This document shows positions 11,048-21,164 of a stretch of 64,000 nt of DNA, one piece after another (positions within the stretch are counted from its first letter, which is position 1; each line of letters starts with the position of its first letter). The notes below the pieces were generated by a model. The model was not told the origin of the DNA, did no database searches, and saw only the letters and a program-made list of their open reading frames with translations. A program made the translations under genes and the position numbers. The DNA is from Isochrysis galbana (taxonomy: Eukaryota; Haptophyta; Isochrysidales; Isochrysidaceae): contig CM030937.1 of assembly GCA_018136815.1 (NCBI GenBank), positions 3,399,820 to 3,463,819 on the forward strand, in the 5' to 3' direction.

Positions 11048-13840
11048 AAAAAAAAAACCTTTTAATATTCTCGCCTCGCACGTGGCCACGGGTTTAACTG
11101 CTGTAGCCACGCCCACTTCCCTTCCTCTCCCTCGCTACCCGCCTTGCGGCATCTCCCCTCGTGCACTACTTGGGGCCCAGGTTGCTGGGGGGGTTAGGTT
11201 GGGCGGGGTGCACCGACCCCTAGTGGCTTTGCAAGAGTATTTCTATCGTCCGCGTCATTCCTTTTTCGTGTATAATCTCTAGGTCTATCGGGGCGTCGAA
11301 ACTGCGTCCGGGCTTGTAGCCCGGCGTCTCGAACGCTGCGAGGACTGGGAGGTGGTCCGACGTGGCTCTTCCCGAGAATAGATCCGGGCTTGGCCCGTGT
11401 TTCTGCCATTGAAAGGCATCCGTGTCTTTGCTGTGGTATATTCTGTCGATTCGCGTGTGAATCGTGGCCGCCATTCTTGTGTAGCCCACGTTCGGGTCTA
11501 AGCCCATTGTGTGGTGCACGTCCCGGAGTCGGTGGCTTCTGGCCGCCGCCTTCCATTTCTCCCCGTGCGCGTTGTGGTATGTGGCTTCCCCCATTTTCCG
11601 GGTGTCTTTTTGGCTGTCCTCCACGCAGTTGAAGTCGCCCCCAATTAAGGTCGGGGTTGCATCGTGCGTTTTTAACTCCCGTTTTAGTTTCGCGATTTGC
11701 CCTTCTCGGGGGCCGGGTGTAGCGCTAAGGTATACAGATATCACACGATATTTTGTCTCGTCAATGTTTATTTCTATTGATACGCATCTACCTTTGATTA
11801 TGGTCTCTAGTGTGTCCGGTCTGACGGTTATCCTCCCGGCTGCGTCTCTTATCGCCACAGCGACGCCGCTGGCAGGGTCCCTCAGCTCTCCTGGGGCGGC
11901 AAACCACGACCATCCTAGTAGGGCGGCCGTTCTATGGGCCCGGAGGTGTGTCCCATCCTCGTATGCATGCAACTCTTGTAGCAGCAGTATGTCTATCTTT
12001 GCCTTTCGCGCTTGCGACAGCACTGCGGCCAACTTGCCGCCTTTAGTGCCGTTCAGGTTATAAGTCGCGATCTTGATGGGTCCTTCACCTGGGTACCCGA
12101 GTGTGGAGTCAAAGGTGAGTCGGGGGCGCGGGGGAGTCCTCCCCTTTGTCTTGTGTCGCGGTCGTAATCCCCTCGCGAGTGTAGAGGGGCGTGCGAGGGC
12201 GCGGGCGCACTCTGGGTGAAGGAAGAGGCAAGCCGGGCCGTTCAGGCAAACGCCCGGAATCTTTTTGTGTGGGTGTAGTCGACAACGGATGGTGCACTTG
12301 TTGTCAATCCATGCGCCTGGAACTTCGTGGGAAAGGTTGCAGCGGATACCCCGCTTGTTCCTGAGGCACAGTCCCTGGGAAAAGCGCGAGCATTGCTTGG
12401 GCGGGCCTTTGCCAAGTGCTTCATGCGCCGTCTTGGGGCGAGGGTTGAGTTTGAAGGCCTCGGTGCGCTCGCGGCGCTTAGCCGCTTCTTGTTCGCACAC
12501 GCAGAAGCGGTGCGTGAATGGTAGACCCTGTGCGGTCTCTGGGCGCCAGCCTTTACAGCCACGAAGGCTGCCGTGAATCATCAGCTTGTGCGGGGATTGG
12601 ATCGTCGCCGGCATGCTTAGCGTTTTGCATGCCCTGACCCCGTAGTTGACCGGAATCACAGTGTTATCGACATTGACGATTAGTTTGCGGGGGAAGCTTC
12701 CGTCCATAAAGGATCCTTGGCCCGCCGAGACGTATAGGTGCCAGCGGGTGGAGTAGGCTGCCTTGGACACGAAAGTGCCCGCGCCTCCCTCGAGCTTCAT
12801 TCGCTCGCGGTTGCCTTTCAGGAATGTCAGCCCCTCCTTTTCGACCGCCTTGATTAGCGCGCCTAAAGTGAGTTGCTTAGCTTGAGCGAGGCCATCAGCT
12901 TCGACGACCAGGTGTGCTGCCACGTCCTGGAGAGCGTTGTAGAGTGACTTTCGCGAGGTGGCGCCTCGCTTGTTGATCTTTTCCTCGATTGATACGATCT
13001 TGATGCGTACGGTGATGTCGGTCTGGTTCACGCGAAGGGTGGTGGTTTCGCCATACCTTTCTTGGAATTGTTGTGCGCAGTCTTCATTGACGGCTACGTG
13101 CCAGGGGCCTGCAATGGACCGTGCCCAGAAGTCTGGCTCTGGATCGACTCCCTCTAGCTCGAGGAGCAGTTCAACTATCGCGGCGTAGACGGTCGTGTCC
13201 AGAAAGGTGTAGTCCCCCTCTTGGTGGAAGGAGAGGTCGAAGTTTGCGTCTGTGTCTACGCCCTCTTGCTCTCCATCTGACGCTGGCTCCTGCGTCAGGG
13301 GAATGTGGGTCGGCCATGAGTATGAGTTTGGTGCTTGGTGGCGGGCTGGTTGTTGGTGGTCGGTTCCCAGTCCCTCTTTCAGAGGGGCCCTGGTTGTGTT
13401 GTGTTGGGGCTCCAGTTGTGACATTCTTCTGTTGTAGTACGTATGCAGGGTGGGGTGTTGGTTGTGCCCATAAGGGCCACCCGGTCTCGGGCCGCGCCGC
13501 CAGGGCGGCGCGACCGTCACCAGGGTGGGAGGAGCCTCTGCCATGAGGCATGCCCAATGGTTGCTTTGTGCGTCTTGTCTGCTGTGTCTGTCCTGCTGTC
13601 TGCAGTCTGCTGTCCCCCATGGGGGGGACCAGCATGGCTGCTGAGGGTGGTGCGGCCGGGGCCACGGGCCGTGTGGCGCGACGCGAGTCGCACGCACCTG
13701 CTCGGCCTCCGCGGGTGGACGCGGTCGCTTCGCCAGCGACTGCTCCATGGGTACTGGAGGGGCGCCCTCGGCGGGGGGCCCGAAAGAGAGGGGAGTCGCG
13801 CCGGCGCGCTCCATGGCGACCAAGTATAAACTTAGTTGCA
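11048..13840 (-). mobile_element. Internally deleted LINE keeping both ends
   Basis: Read on minus, it has a 5' hairpin (arms 13833-13826 and 13821-13815, one T-G pair), the ATG at 13814 and a long ORF1-endonuclease frame. That frame stops at 11220 and is followed directly by a 3' UTR that ends at a T-tract (11057-11048). The reverse-transcriptase segment expected between endonuclease and 3' UTR is missing. The 3' UTR matches those at 18.34-18.5, 27.6-27.7 and 62.87-63.0 kb. Confidence 0.75.
11220..13814 (-). CDS. LINE ORF: CCCH zinc fingers fused to AP-type endonuclease
   Basis: About 864 aa. The N-terminal 200 residues are Pro/Gln/His-rich. A globular domain follows (GPWHVAVNEDCAQQF ... 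KEGLTFLKGNRERMK ... RWHLYVSAG) that is shared with the 42 and 61 kb copies. Two CCCH-like zinc motifs come next (CSRFSQGLC..C..H and CLNGPACLFLH). The C-terminus is an exonuclease/endonuclease/phosphatase fold: IATYNLNGTK, DILLLQELHA, GGDFNCVED, RIDRIYHS and SDHLPVLAAF. These fit the Asn, Glu, Asp-x-Asn and SDH catalytic blocks of LINE endonucleases. No reverse transcriptase is present and the frame ends soon after SDH. It is intact but not autonomous. The start is set by the hairpin-ATG shared with other copies; an upstream in-frame extension to 13904 is mostly repeat leader. Confidence 0.8.
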   Translation of the reverse strand: MERAGATPLSFGPPAEGAPPVPMEQSLAKRPRPPAEAEQVRATRVAPHGPWPRPHHPQQPCWSPPWGTADCRQQDRHSRQDAQSNHWACLMAEAPPTLVTVAPPWRRGPRPGGPYGHNQHPTLHTYYNRRMSQLEPQHNTTRAPLKEGLGTDHQQPARHQAPNSYSWPTHIPLTQEPASDGEQEGVDTDANFDLSFHQEGDYTFLDTTVYAAIVELLLELEGVDPEPDFWARSIAGPWHVAVNEDCAQQFQERYGETTTLRVNQTDITVRIKIVSIEEKINKRGATSRKSLYNALQDVAAHLVVEADGLAQAKQLTLGALIKAVEKEGLTFLKGNRERMKLEGGAGTFVSKAAYSTRWHLYVSAGQGSFMDGSFPRKLIVNVDNTVIPVNYGVRACKTLSMPATIQSPHKLMIHGSLRGCKGWRPETAQGLPFTHRFCVCEQEAAKRRERTEAFKLNPRPKTAHEALGKGPPKQCSRFSQGLCLRNKRGIRCNLSHEVPGAWIDNKCTIRCRLHPHKKIPGVCLNGPACLFLHPECARALARPSTLARGLRPRHKTKGRTPPRPRLTFDSTLGYPGEGPIKIATYNLNGTKGGKLAAVLSQARKAKIDILLLQELHAYEDGTHLRAHRTAALLGWSWFAAPGELRDPASGVAVAIRDAAGRITVRPDTLETIIKGRCVSIEINIDETKYRVISVYLSATPGPREGQIAKLKRELKTHDATPTLIGGDFNCVEDSQKDTRKMGEATYHNAHGEKWKAAARSHRLRDVHHTMGLDPNVGYTRMAATIHTRIDRIYHSKDTDAFQWQKHGPSPDLFSGRATSDHLPVLAAFETPGYKPGRSFDAPIDLEIIHEKGMTRTIEILLQSH

Positions 13841-13990
13841 CTGGGGGGAGGACAAACATCGAGGGGAGGGGGCAATGCCCCCCCCCCCGGTACCACTCGG
13901 ACACCTGGCTCGCCAGGCATGGCGGGAGTCCGGGGCTGAAAAGTTGTGTCCAATTAGCTAGTGGGGTTGGCTAGGATATAACATTTTAAT
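13841..13990 (+). repeat. Dispersed repeat ending in 'ggatataacatt' plus (TTTTAA)n-like tail
   Basis: 13841-13982 matches the inverse of 50.6-50.75 kb. Both end in 'ggctaggatataacatt' followed by an A/T microsatellite of different length. A diverged copy of the end lies at 29175-29190. A shared end with a variable A/T tail suggests the 3' boundary of a retro-inserted unit. Confidence 0.55.
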
Positions 13991-15275
13991 TTTAATTTTA
14001 ATTAGATTCCCTCCTTACTTTCTACCTATTCGTTCGCGGTAACCGCCGTTCGCTGTCGGCTCCTCCGTCGCATCGTCGCTCTCTTGTCGGCTTTCTCTTC
14101 CTTGTTTCCTTCCTTCTGTGTCTTCCCCGCTCAAGTGGCGAAGGATACGTTAGTGTAGGGGGATGTTGGGTGAAAGTCGAGCGTGCGTGTCACGGATTGT
14201 TGTCGGACTAGTCGGAGTGGTATCCTATCGGTCTCTGTCGCTCTCGTTCGTCGCCCCAGTCGCTCCTCGCTCCCTCGTTCTCGCTCTCGCTTCTCGCTCC
14301 CGTCGTAACAAGCAATCTTACAACACCACTCACTCCAAGCAACTCACGCGCACTCGCCACTCGCTATCTGCCATGTCCGCCCCGTCGTCCCGCTCGCCCT
14401 CGCCACTGCCCGCCATCCATCCTCCCGCCCTTGAGGTGGATCAGCCCGTCCAACCCGCCCAGTTCCAAAATACCGTGCCTCCCGCCGCCTACCTTCCGTA
14501 CCTTCCGGTTCCCTCCGTTCCATCTGAAACCTCCAATCCGTCATTTATACTTTATACTTGGTTGACGCATGGGGGGGCACGAGCCCCCCCCTCTCTCCAC
14601 TCCTCCCCTGCCATGGGGGAGGAACCACCCATCCTCCTGGCATGCCTGATGGCTTGCCAAGGGGAGAATGCCCTACTGACCCACTCTCTCACTCACAGGC
14701 TTGCCCCATTCGCCCGCCCTGGCCAGTCGTGGCCAGCCCATTGCTCCAACCCCTCCTCCCCCCGGGCCCCAGGGGCTCAGGAACGCCAGCGAGGGAGAGG
14801 CAGGGGGGGGCTAGGGCCCAGCCCCAGCCTCCTCTGCCCCCTGAGCTGGCCTCCATGAGCCTCCAGGGGTCGCCAGAGGGCACCGCTGGAGGGCCTGCCG
14901 CAGGCGCGCCATCGCGCGTGCCGCAGGAGATGGGAGAGAGAGCGCGGAGAAGGGGGTGGGCGGAGCAAGAGCTCCGCCCACCGAAAAATTGGCAAGTCCC
15001 GCGCCTGTTTACAGCATAAGTCGGGACCAAGGCCGCCGCCCACCCGGAGACACAGGAGGAAGGGGGGGAATGATCACCGGGGACCGGGGAGGGGGCGCGG
15101 GCCACCGGACCATATCTAAGCCCTTCAACCCTATCCCCTAGTAGTGCACGGGGGGAGTCGCCTGATGGCGGGGGGGGGGAGGGCCGGGGGAGTGGGGGTG
15201 TAGGAAGTTTTTGCTGCGTGAGAAGAAAGCAGAGGGTCCACGGCCGCGTGTGCAGTGAGACTATTAAAAGGATTA
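13991..15275 (+). mobile_element. LINE leader plus short derivative (+ copy)
   Basis: 13991-14300 is the leader also seen at 58.34-58.6 kb. Its ATG at 14372 opens MSAPSSRSPSP; a similar MSAP start follows a related leader at 29304. At about 14540 it joins a second unit that retains the right half of the pre-ATG hairpin (ttatacttggtt) and the MGG/LLPCHGGGTTH frame. This unit continues through the block shared (inverted) with 52.4-53.0 kb. It ends with the 3' UTR at 15130-15262 ('gactattaaaagg'). No domain is encoded. Confidence 0.55.
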
Positions 15276-15451
15276 TTAGCTAATATTGTTTGGAAAGCAA
15301 CGTTCTCGCAACACCATTCGCTAGGTGACTGTGCAATTCCAGGTCGAGAGAGCGGGCTCATAGCCGCTACATGCGATCAGAAAACAGATTACTCTTATCG
15401 CTCATGTCATGGGACACGCAGATGGTGTTAAACTTCTTTAGTACTAGCCCC

Positions 15452-16633
15452 TCACGCACTTGCCTCGAGTTGCGCGTCGAGTTGGTCGGACAAGGGTTGC
15501 CGTTCACGCTTCTTCGTTGTGTTGATCTCGACCTGGTTCCACCATTTGGAGACGGCGTGCGTCAGAGAAATCTTACCTGAAGCAGGAGCTTGCGCAGAGA
15601 TGCTAGCCTCCATCAGCTGTGCCCGGCCGAAGCTCTTTGGACTCGACGAACCCACGCTTTCAACCTCACTGACAGTCGGAGAGACGGATTGTTGGCGACT
15701 GATAAGCTTACGCGGCGATGGGGCTCTCTCGCGAGGCTTTGACGATAAAGGCTCGGTAGAAATGAGCTTTGACTTTTGCTGTTGCAGCTCAGTGGGCGGC
15801 TCGGTAGTGAATCTCGGCAATTCTATCGGCTGAGGCTGCAACGGTTGGATCTGCGAGATTGAGTATGTGCTGGTCGAGTTGCGCCGTACGATGGTCCGGG
15901 ATTCCGACGGAGCCGAGGTTGCCACCCGTGCTGTCACAAACGAGTTGGGAGCGCACACTGCTATGGAATGACGTCGCGTGATCGGCGCCGGCTGTCGGGC
16001 GATGGGCAAGGATCCCTTTTGCCCATCGGACGAGTCGGCCGACGAGCCAAAGCTTATTCGCTCGAATGTCGAGGAAATATGCTGAGGCGTCGATGTATTG
16101 CGACTCTCGCATGCAGCGCTCCGCAACGCCCTCGGGTAGGATGAGCTGTGAGATGAGGTGATGCTATCACTGCTAACCTGACGCCCCGGTGGGACGTGCT
16201 TCGGCATATCCTCCAGCTTCACAATGGGATGGCGATGCTCCGGAGGCCGTGCAAACTGAGCAAACGCCTCCATGTATTTAACTGCGTCTTCGACCACCTC
16301 GAATGTCCTCGTCGACTCTATGGAAGCCGAGACTTTGTGCGGTGGGTCGTCGGGCAGCTGTGGTGGGCTTTGTTGTGCACATGGCTGTGTTGACGAGGTG
16401 GGGTGGGTCCGCTCGCGAGGTGTCAGGATGTGTGTGGGGCGCGCGGGCTGAGCCGCGCTCATGCGCTGGGTGCCAGCGCGCAAGGGTGGTCTCGAACGGA
16501 GCGCGAGAGTGTCCTGGTGCGCGAGAGCCCCCCTCTGCGTGAAGCGTTCCGTCTCCTGGGCAGAGGGCTGATCGAAGCTGACGAAGTGACGGCCGCAAGC
16601 GGGAGCAGCACTACGGTGCCATTCACGGCGCAT
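15452..16633 (-). CDS. Ser/Pro/Gln-rich protein of unknown function
   Basis: 393 aa from the ATG at 16633. The open frame extends to 16801, but that part is Gly-rich translation of a C/T tract. The protein is largely disordered (Ser/Thr/Pro/Gln-rich). A more ordered stretch (STRTFEVVEDAVKYMEAFAQFARPPEHRHPIVKLEDMP) begins about residue 110, and SLTHAVSKWWNQVEINTTKKRE lies near the C-terminus. Many RRxS-like sites (RRHS, RRNS) suggest phosphorylation. I do not recognise the family. It is uninterrupted for nearly 1.2 kb in a repeat-dense area and has a purine/pyrimidine tract beside its start, which supports a real gene. An upstream or downstream exon cannot be excluded. Confidence 0.55.
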   Translation of the reverse strand: MRREWHRSAAPACGRHFVSFDQPSAQETERFTQRGALAHQDTLALRSRPPLRAGTQRMSAAQPARPTHILTPRERTHPTSSTQPCAQQSPPQLPDDPPHKVSASIESTRTFEVVEDAVKYMEAFAQFARPPEHRHPIVKLEDMPKHVPPGRQVSSDSITSSHSSSYPRALRSAACESRNTSTPQHISSTFERISFGSSADSSDGQKGSLPIARQPAPITRRHSIAVCAPNSFVTARVATSAPSESRTIVRRNSTSTYSISQIQPLQPQPIELPRFTTEPPTELQQQKSKLISTEPLSSKPRERAPSPRKLISRQQSVSPTVSEVESVGSSSPKSFGRAQLMEASISAQAPASGKISLTHAVSKWWNQVEINTTKKRERQPLSDQLDAQLEASA

Positions 16634-17260
16634 CGAGTCCGATCGGCCGATGCGATGAGCAGGCGCCAACGCAGCAGTGGGAACGACGAGAGAGGGGGCA
16701 GGGAAGAGCGGGGGTTCAATGGGGAGGTCGTGGCCTCCCCCCCCCCCTTCTTTCCCTCCCCCCCAACTCGCTCCTCGCCTTAATCTCTCGCTCTCTCTCA
16801 CGTTTTCCCCCTCTCGCGCGCCCCGTGCCCGCGCGAGCGAGAGAGAGATCTCAACTCTCTCCCCCTCTCTCTCTTGTCGTTCCTCTCCTTATCCTTTGTT
16901 TTTGGGGGGGGGGGGGGGGGAACAGGGTGTCTCTGCACAACCTCCTGAGAGAGCGACCCCGCCCCCCCCCCCCCCCCCCCCACCCCCCGCCCCCTCCGCC
17001 TTCTTCTCCCTCGCAGGCAGTCAGTCCCGCCTGGACAGACCCAATCAGAGCAAACGAGGGAGAGAAGAAACATCTCTCAACTTTGGCCCTACTCTCCTCC
17101 AGTGATTGCCCTCCCTCTCCCTCTCGTGCGCGAGGGAAGAACAGCTCTCTCTCTCTCTCTCTTTCCGCCAATCTCGAGAGACCTTCTTCCTCTCGGGCGA
17201 GATCCGGAGCGCGAGGGAGAGCGGGAGAGAGAGGGCGAAACGAACTTGCCCCCACGAAAA
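16634..17260 (-). promoter_or_regulatory. Polypyrimidine/polypurine tract upstream of the minus-strand gene
   Basis: Long runs of C, CT and G on the + strand (for example 16740-16775, 16902-16920, 16960-16990), with little else. Peptides from any frame are low complexity. Its position immediately upstream of the 16633 start matches the tracts at other genes here. Confidence 0.45.
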
Positions 17261-17379
17261 AGGGGAGGATGCCTGAAGCAGGCCGTCTCCCCAAGACTCG
17301 GAACCTCTCCCCCACCCGACACCCCGACGTGGGCGACGGCTCCAGGCAGCTGGTTAGGGTTGGCGCCGACATACTTAGG

Positions 17380-17797
17380 AGTACTACAGCTCCCCACACA
17401 TACTTTCCTGCAGGTTGGCGCCGACGTGCCACGCAGCTGGTTGGCTCCTCGTTCTTTCCGTTCTTGGGACTTGCGATCGATCCATCTTGCGCCTTGCGCT
17501 ACAATAGTCCTTCTGCCATTCCTAGCGCGTGCGCCACCAGGGCCACATTTGTCTTCATCACTAGAGTGCCTTTTTCGTTGGGCACTCAGTCCTTGTGCGA
17601 TCTTGATCTTGGGTTTCCTCCCTCCTTGGGAGGTCAGAGTGTCAGAGTGCGTTCTATGACTGGCACATGCTGCACTCAAGTCCTTGTGCGATCTTGATCT
17701 TGGGTTTCCTCCAGTGCGTTCTATGACCGGCACATGCTGGAATGTGTAGTTGTCGAATTCTACTCTGTAGAAATCTCCCATTGTGTATCTCCATGCT
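17380..17797 (-). mobile_element. LINE reverse-transcriptase C-terminal fragment with internal duplication
   Basis: On the minus strand, 17797-17700 encodes LAWRYTMGDFYRVEFDNYTFQHVPVIERT, the conserved tail of the LINE polyprotein. A segment starting 'cttgtgcgatcttgatctt' occurs twice (about 17590 and 17680). This duplicates the region encoding the GRKPKIK-like end and breaks the frame. The piece is non-functional. Confidence 0.65.
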
Positions 17798-18120
17798 AAA
17801 AAAACATCTGAAGATTCTGGGCTACACACCTACTGTTGACGGGTCCCCCCATCGCTACTAACACCGCCCTTATCTTCCCTCTCTCCACCTCTTCTAGGGC
17901 GGTCAAACAGGGGCTTTTTAACGACTAGTAAGGGTTGGGCTGCATTTTTTGACCGTGGCGCGATGCCCACTAAAAAACCTCCCGGGGGGGCTACCTGACG
18001 CTACGAAAATCTTCGCCAAGAAATGGTGCGATTCGCCCCCCCTCTCGCCCCCTCCGTCACGCGCCCTCACGCTCTACCCGTAAAGAATGGGCGGTCGCGC
18101 CCGCGGGGGGATCGGTTCCT
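17798..18120 (-). mobile_element. LINE 3'-terminal fragment (T-tract end)
   Basis: On the minus strand the sequence ends '...tgtagcccagaatcttcagatg' plus seven T (17804-17798) and is inserted directly against the LINE coding fragment. The same terminal motif (catctgaagattc on +) occurs at 24916, 28113, 60190 and 62633. The rest of the interval, to about 18120, is unassigned repeat-like sequence. Confidence 0.5.
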
Positions 18121-18340
18121 TTATATCTAAGCTACATTCGGCATTTGATTCCCGCCCGATGCAGCGCCGTGTCGGGCTGCCGACAGTCCGACCACCCCCT
18201 GACCCACTGGCATCATTGCCCGCGCAGCCCACCCAGCTTCTCAAAGCGCGCGCACGCGGCTACCCTGGCTGCCACAGACCCCACCCCGACCATCCCGACC
18301 CGCCCCTCGCAGGATTCGCCCTCACTCGAACTCGGCATCG

Positions 18341-19560
18341 AAAAAAAAAACTTCTTAATAATCACGCCGCGCGCGCGACTCTGCTCTCTAACGATTGCGG
18401 CCTCGCCCGCCACTCTCAACTCCCCGTCACCTGCCTTGCGGCCCGTCCCTCGTGCTCTACCTAGGGGCTGGGTGGGTGGGGTTTCCTGCAGCAGACGGTG
18501 TGCACCGGTCCCCGATAGGTTTATTCCCCTCCTTCCTCCTGTATCATCGGGCTACCGGTTTCTATACTGTTTCTTTCAGAACCTAGGAGATGGGCGGCGT
18601 GCCTCTGTGTTCCCGAGGGTTGGGGCTGGGCGGGTGTGTGGAGCATCGCTATGGTTTGTGCGCGGTTATGCTAGCTTTTCCGCTAGTTGGAGTGATTTGG
18701 CTATCGCGGCTAGGTTGTTGCCTAACATCAATCAGTGTGCCTTTGTCGTTGGATGTAAAGACGGGGGTGCAGAGCTCACGCGGGGATTTGAGTTTCGGTT
18801 TCCTTCCTTGGGAGGCTTTGCTGGTGCGTGCGGTCGAGGTCTTGTCCGGGGGTTCAAGGCCTCTAGCTAGGGTCGTGAATCTGACAAAGGTCCTCTCGAT
18901 GACCGGCACGTGGTGGAAGGTGTAGTTATCGAACTCTACTCTGTAGAAGTCACTTATTATATATCGCCATGCTACAAGGTAGAGGGCTTTGAGGCTGTCC
19001 GGGGTCGGTGTACTCGGGTACGCGAACAGCCTATCCTTGATTTTCTGGGCCGTTGTTCTGTTCCTTTCCGGCGTGTACCCTGCCGCAGCTTCTATGGTCT
19101 GGAATATTTGTTGCGTGGAGGGGCATCTGGCCAGGTGCGTCGAGTTTTCGCGGTGTTTTCCGCAGAGTCTGCACTTCGTGGTAGGCGACGCGGCGAACCG
19201 GTTGCGTGTGCCCATTCTTCTATGGGTGATATGTTTGAAATGGGGGTGTTTGTCCGTGTGTTTGAGCAGGGGGTGGGTGTAAAGTTTTGCCACTTTCGTC
19301 CACTCCTCTTGGGTCAGTTCGAGTTTCCGTGCCCACGCTTCTCGGGCTGGTTGGGGCTTGGCTCCAGGGCCATTTTTAATGTACTCTCGCGTTATGTCTG
19401 ACACGGTGATCTGGTCTAGTTGTTTTTTTTTCGTCTAGTGTGTACTCTTCCGCTAGCGGGTATTCTAAGTGCTTTGGGCCTTTTAGCCCGTTCTCCCATT
19501 TGGCCGGTGCGTGGTATAGTGTCTCCTCTCCCGGTTTCGCTACCTCATGATTGGAAGGTA
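18341..19560 (-). mobile_element. 5'-truncated LINE: reverse-transcriptase C-terminus and 3' UTR
   Basis: On minus, coding sequence runs from about 19567 to the stop at 18649. It includes the zinc-knuckle-like CRLCGKHRENSTHLARC, then IKDRLFAYPSTPTPDSLKALYLVAWRYIISDFYRVEFDN. It is about 60% identical by eye to the copy at 63.2-64 kb. A run of nine T at 19421-19430 causes a frameshift between the EEYTLDEKK part and the rest. The 3' UTR runs to a T-tract (18350-18341). The 5' end sits at the acceptor side of the beta-hydroxylase exon. Confidence 0.8.
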
Positions 19561-19561
19561 G

Positions 19562-19994
19562 TTCCACTTTTGGAACGCAGAGTACTCGACAACATTTCCA
19601 AAGACAATAGAATTACTCAGAACCAGTCCAGGACTTCGAACTGCAATCTTTAGCAAACTCGGTCCTAAAACTGAACTGAACAAACATCGCGGATGGAGCG
19701 GATTAGCCAATGTAGCTCTTCGTTGTCATATGGGTATTGTTGTTCCAGATCCTGACACGAAAGGTAGAAGTGGGGTTGCAGTCGAGGATCGAGGATGAAT
19801 TTCGCCAGATTGCAAAAGGAGAGTGGATTGTGTTCGATGACAGCAAGGAACACATTGGCGTGAACGATACTGACGAAAATAGAGTCGTTTTGCTTCTTGA
19901 CATAGAAAGACCATGGTGGGTCAGAAAAGGAGAGAGTAACATACAAGATACTCCGGAGTTGTTAGATTTTGTCGCCAAATTTATTAAAGTCTAA
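19562..19994 (+). pseudogene. Aspartyl/asparaginyl beta-hydroxylase C-terminal exon, frameshifted
   Basis: The fold is the 2-oxoglutarate/Fe(II) hydroxylase domain that modifies Asp/Asn residues. After a likely acceptor at 19558-19561, one frame reads FHFWNAEYSTTFPKTIELL, GLRTAIFSKLGPKTELN, then the first iron-ligand region KHRGW and LRCHMGIVVPDPDTK. The rest is in another frame: EDEFRQIAKGEW, FDDSKEH (second His) and NRVVLLLDIERPWW, with stop at 19992-19994. The break is an exact 7-bp tandem copy (cgaggat, 19783-19789 and 19790-19796); one unit would keep a single frame, and all ligand motifs are present. Upstream exons are not found: the LINE fragment begins immediately upstream. It is either a recent pseudogene, an allele, or a sequencing error. 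Confidence 0.8.
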
Positions 19995-20544
19995 AGCGGA
20001 CCCATAATTCATTAAAACCCGTCACGAAACACAAACACCCACAAAAAGTGCCTTTGCATTTGCCACCTTGCGCATGAGTTCCACGACGTCCAAGAGCTCC
20101 CATTCGACGCCGCTGGCTTCTGGCTCACTTCACTCCGCGCCACTCGTCACCACGACCCCATCGGGCACGTGCAGCTCACGCGGAAGGCCCTGCTCGCTGA
20201 AGTGGAGACTGGGGACAGCGTCCTCCCTCGTCGTGCGGCATCTCCACGCGGAGACACTCGCAGCACTTGCCGCCAATCACGATGTCGGGCGGGTCGATCG
20301 AAACCAGATCCAACGAGATCAACCCCGACAGGAGATGGGTCTGCACTCGCTGTCGTCTGCGAATCTCCTAGCCTTGACCTTGCCAATACACTTCCTCTGC
20401 CTTCCTGCCGGCTTCCTTGCTAGTTCCTTCTGCCCCGGTTTCCGGTTTCCCGCTTGTCTCTAAACCGGTTTCACTGCATTAATTAAGACCAAGCTTAGAG
20501 GGGAAACTCTCCGTCCAATTCCGTAACCGCTAAAATCTCGTTCA

Positions 20545-20640
20545 TCTCGTCGTGCCATCAGGCCATCTCGTTCATCTCGTCGTCGGGCCATCGGGCCATC
20601 TCGTTCATCTCTTTCAATTTCGTTCATCTCGTTACAATCC
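20545..20640. repeat. Tandem 'tctcgttcatctcgtcg' repeat
   Basis: About four imperfect units built on 'ctcgttcatctcgtcg..ggccatc'. Read on minus they give repeated ERDERDG peptides, but no gene surrounds them. Confidence 0.7.
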
Positions 20641-21164
20641 AAGCTGCGGCTTTGATTTCCACAATTTAGAGACATCGATTTCCACATTGTCGCTCGCTGC
20701 GCGCTTGTCTCAGGCTCTCGGGATGCCGTGTGAAGGCTTGTTTAGCTTCTTGCAAGGCTTGTCGTTTCTCGTCGTTGGGTTCCGGTTCTCTCTTGGCTCT
20801 TGGGACTTGCTAACTTTCGTTGTCGTCCAGGCCAGTTCTCCATAGGTTCTGCTTGGCCTGGTTAGGGCTTCGCTGTCTTCCCGCGTTTGGCGTTCGCGTT
20901 GGCGTGCGGAAATTTCCTCTCACATTCCCTAGGTCCGCTACCCTTGGCTTGTAGGTCCTTGCTTCTTTCTTCTCCTTCTCGGTCAAGGTTTTTGGCGAGC
21001 GAGTCGGTTGCTCTATCCACTCGAGATTTGAGGTTTAATTTGCCATCTCCCCTTGGAGATCGGTGTAGGTTCGCTTCTTGGGTGAGGGAATCTTTCCCCT
21101 TGATGCAAGTTGCATGCAAGCCCTTGGCCCCTTTGGTGTTTCTGCCCCCCTTGGTTGCTACTCA

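Noticed and set aside
14372..14858. Host gene starting MSAPSSRSPSP
   Set aside because: Its leader is a dispersed repeat (13.99 and 58.34 kb) and the frame runs into the short LINE derivative, so it is element-derived.
20068..20463. 131-codon + frame MRMSSTTSKSS...
   Set aside because: Ser-rich and unsupported. An alternative frame there (HEFHDVQELPFDAAGFW...) looks more protein-like but is too short to call.
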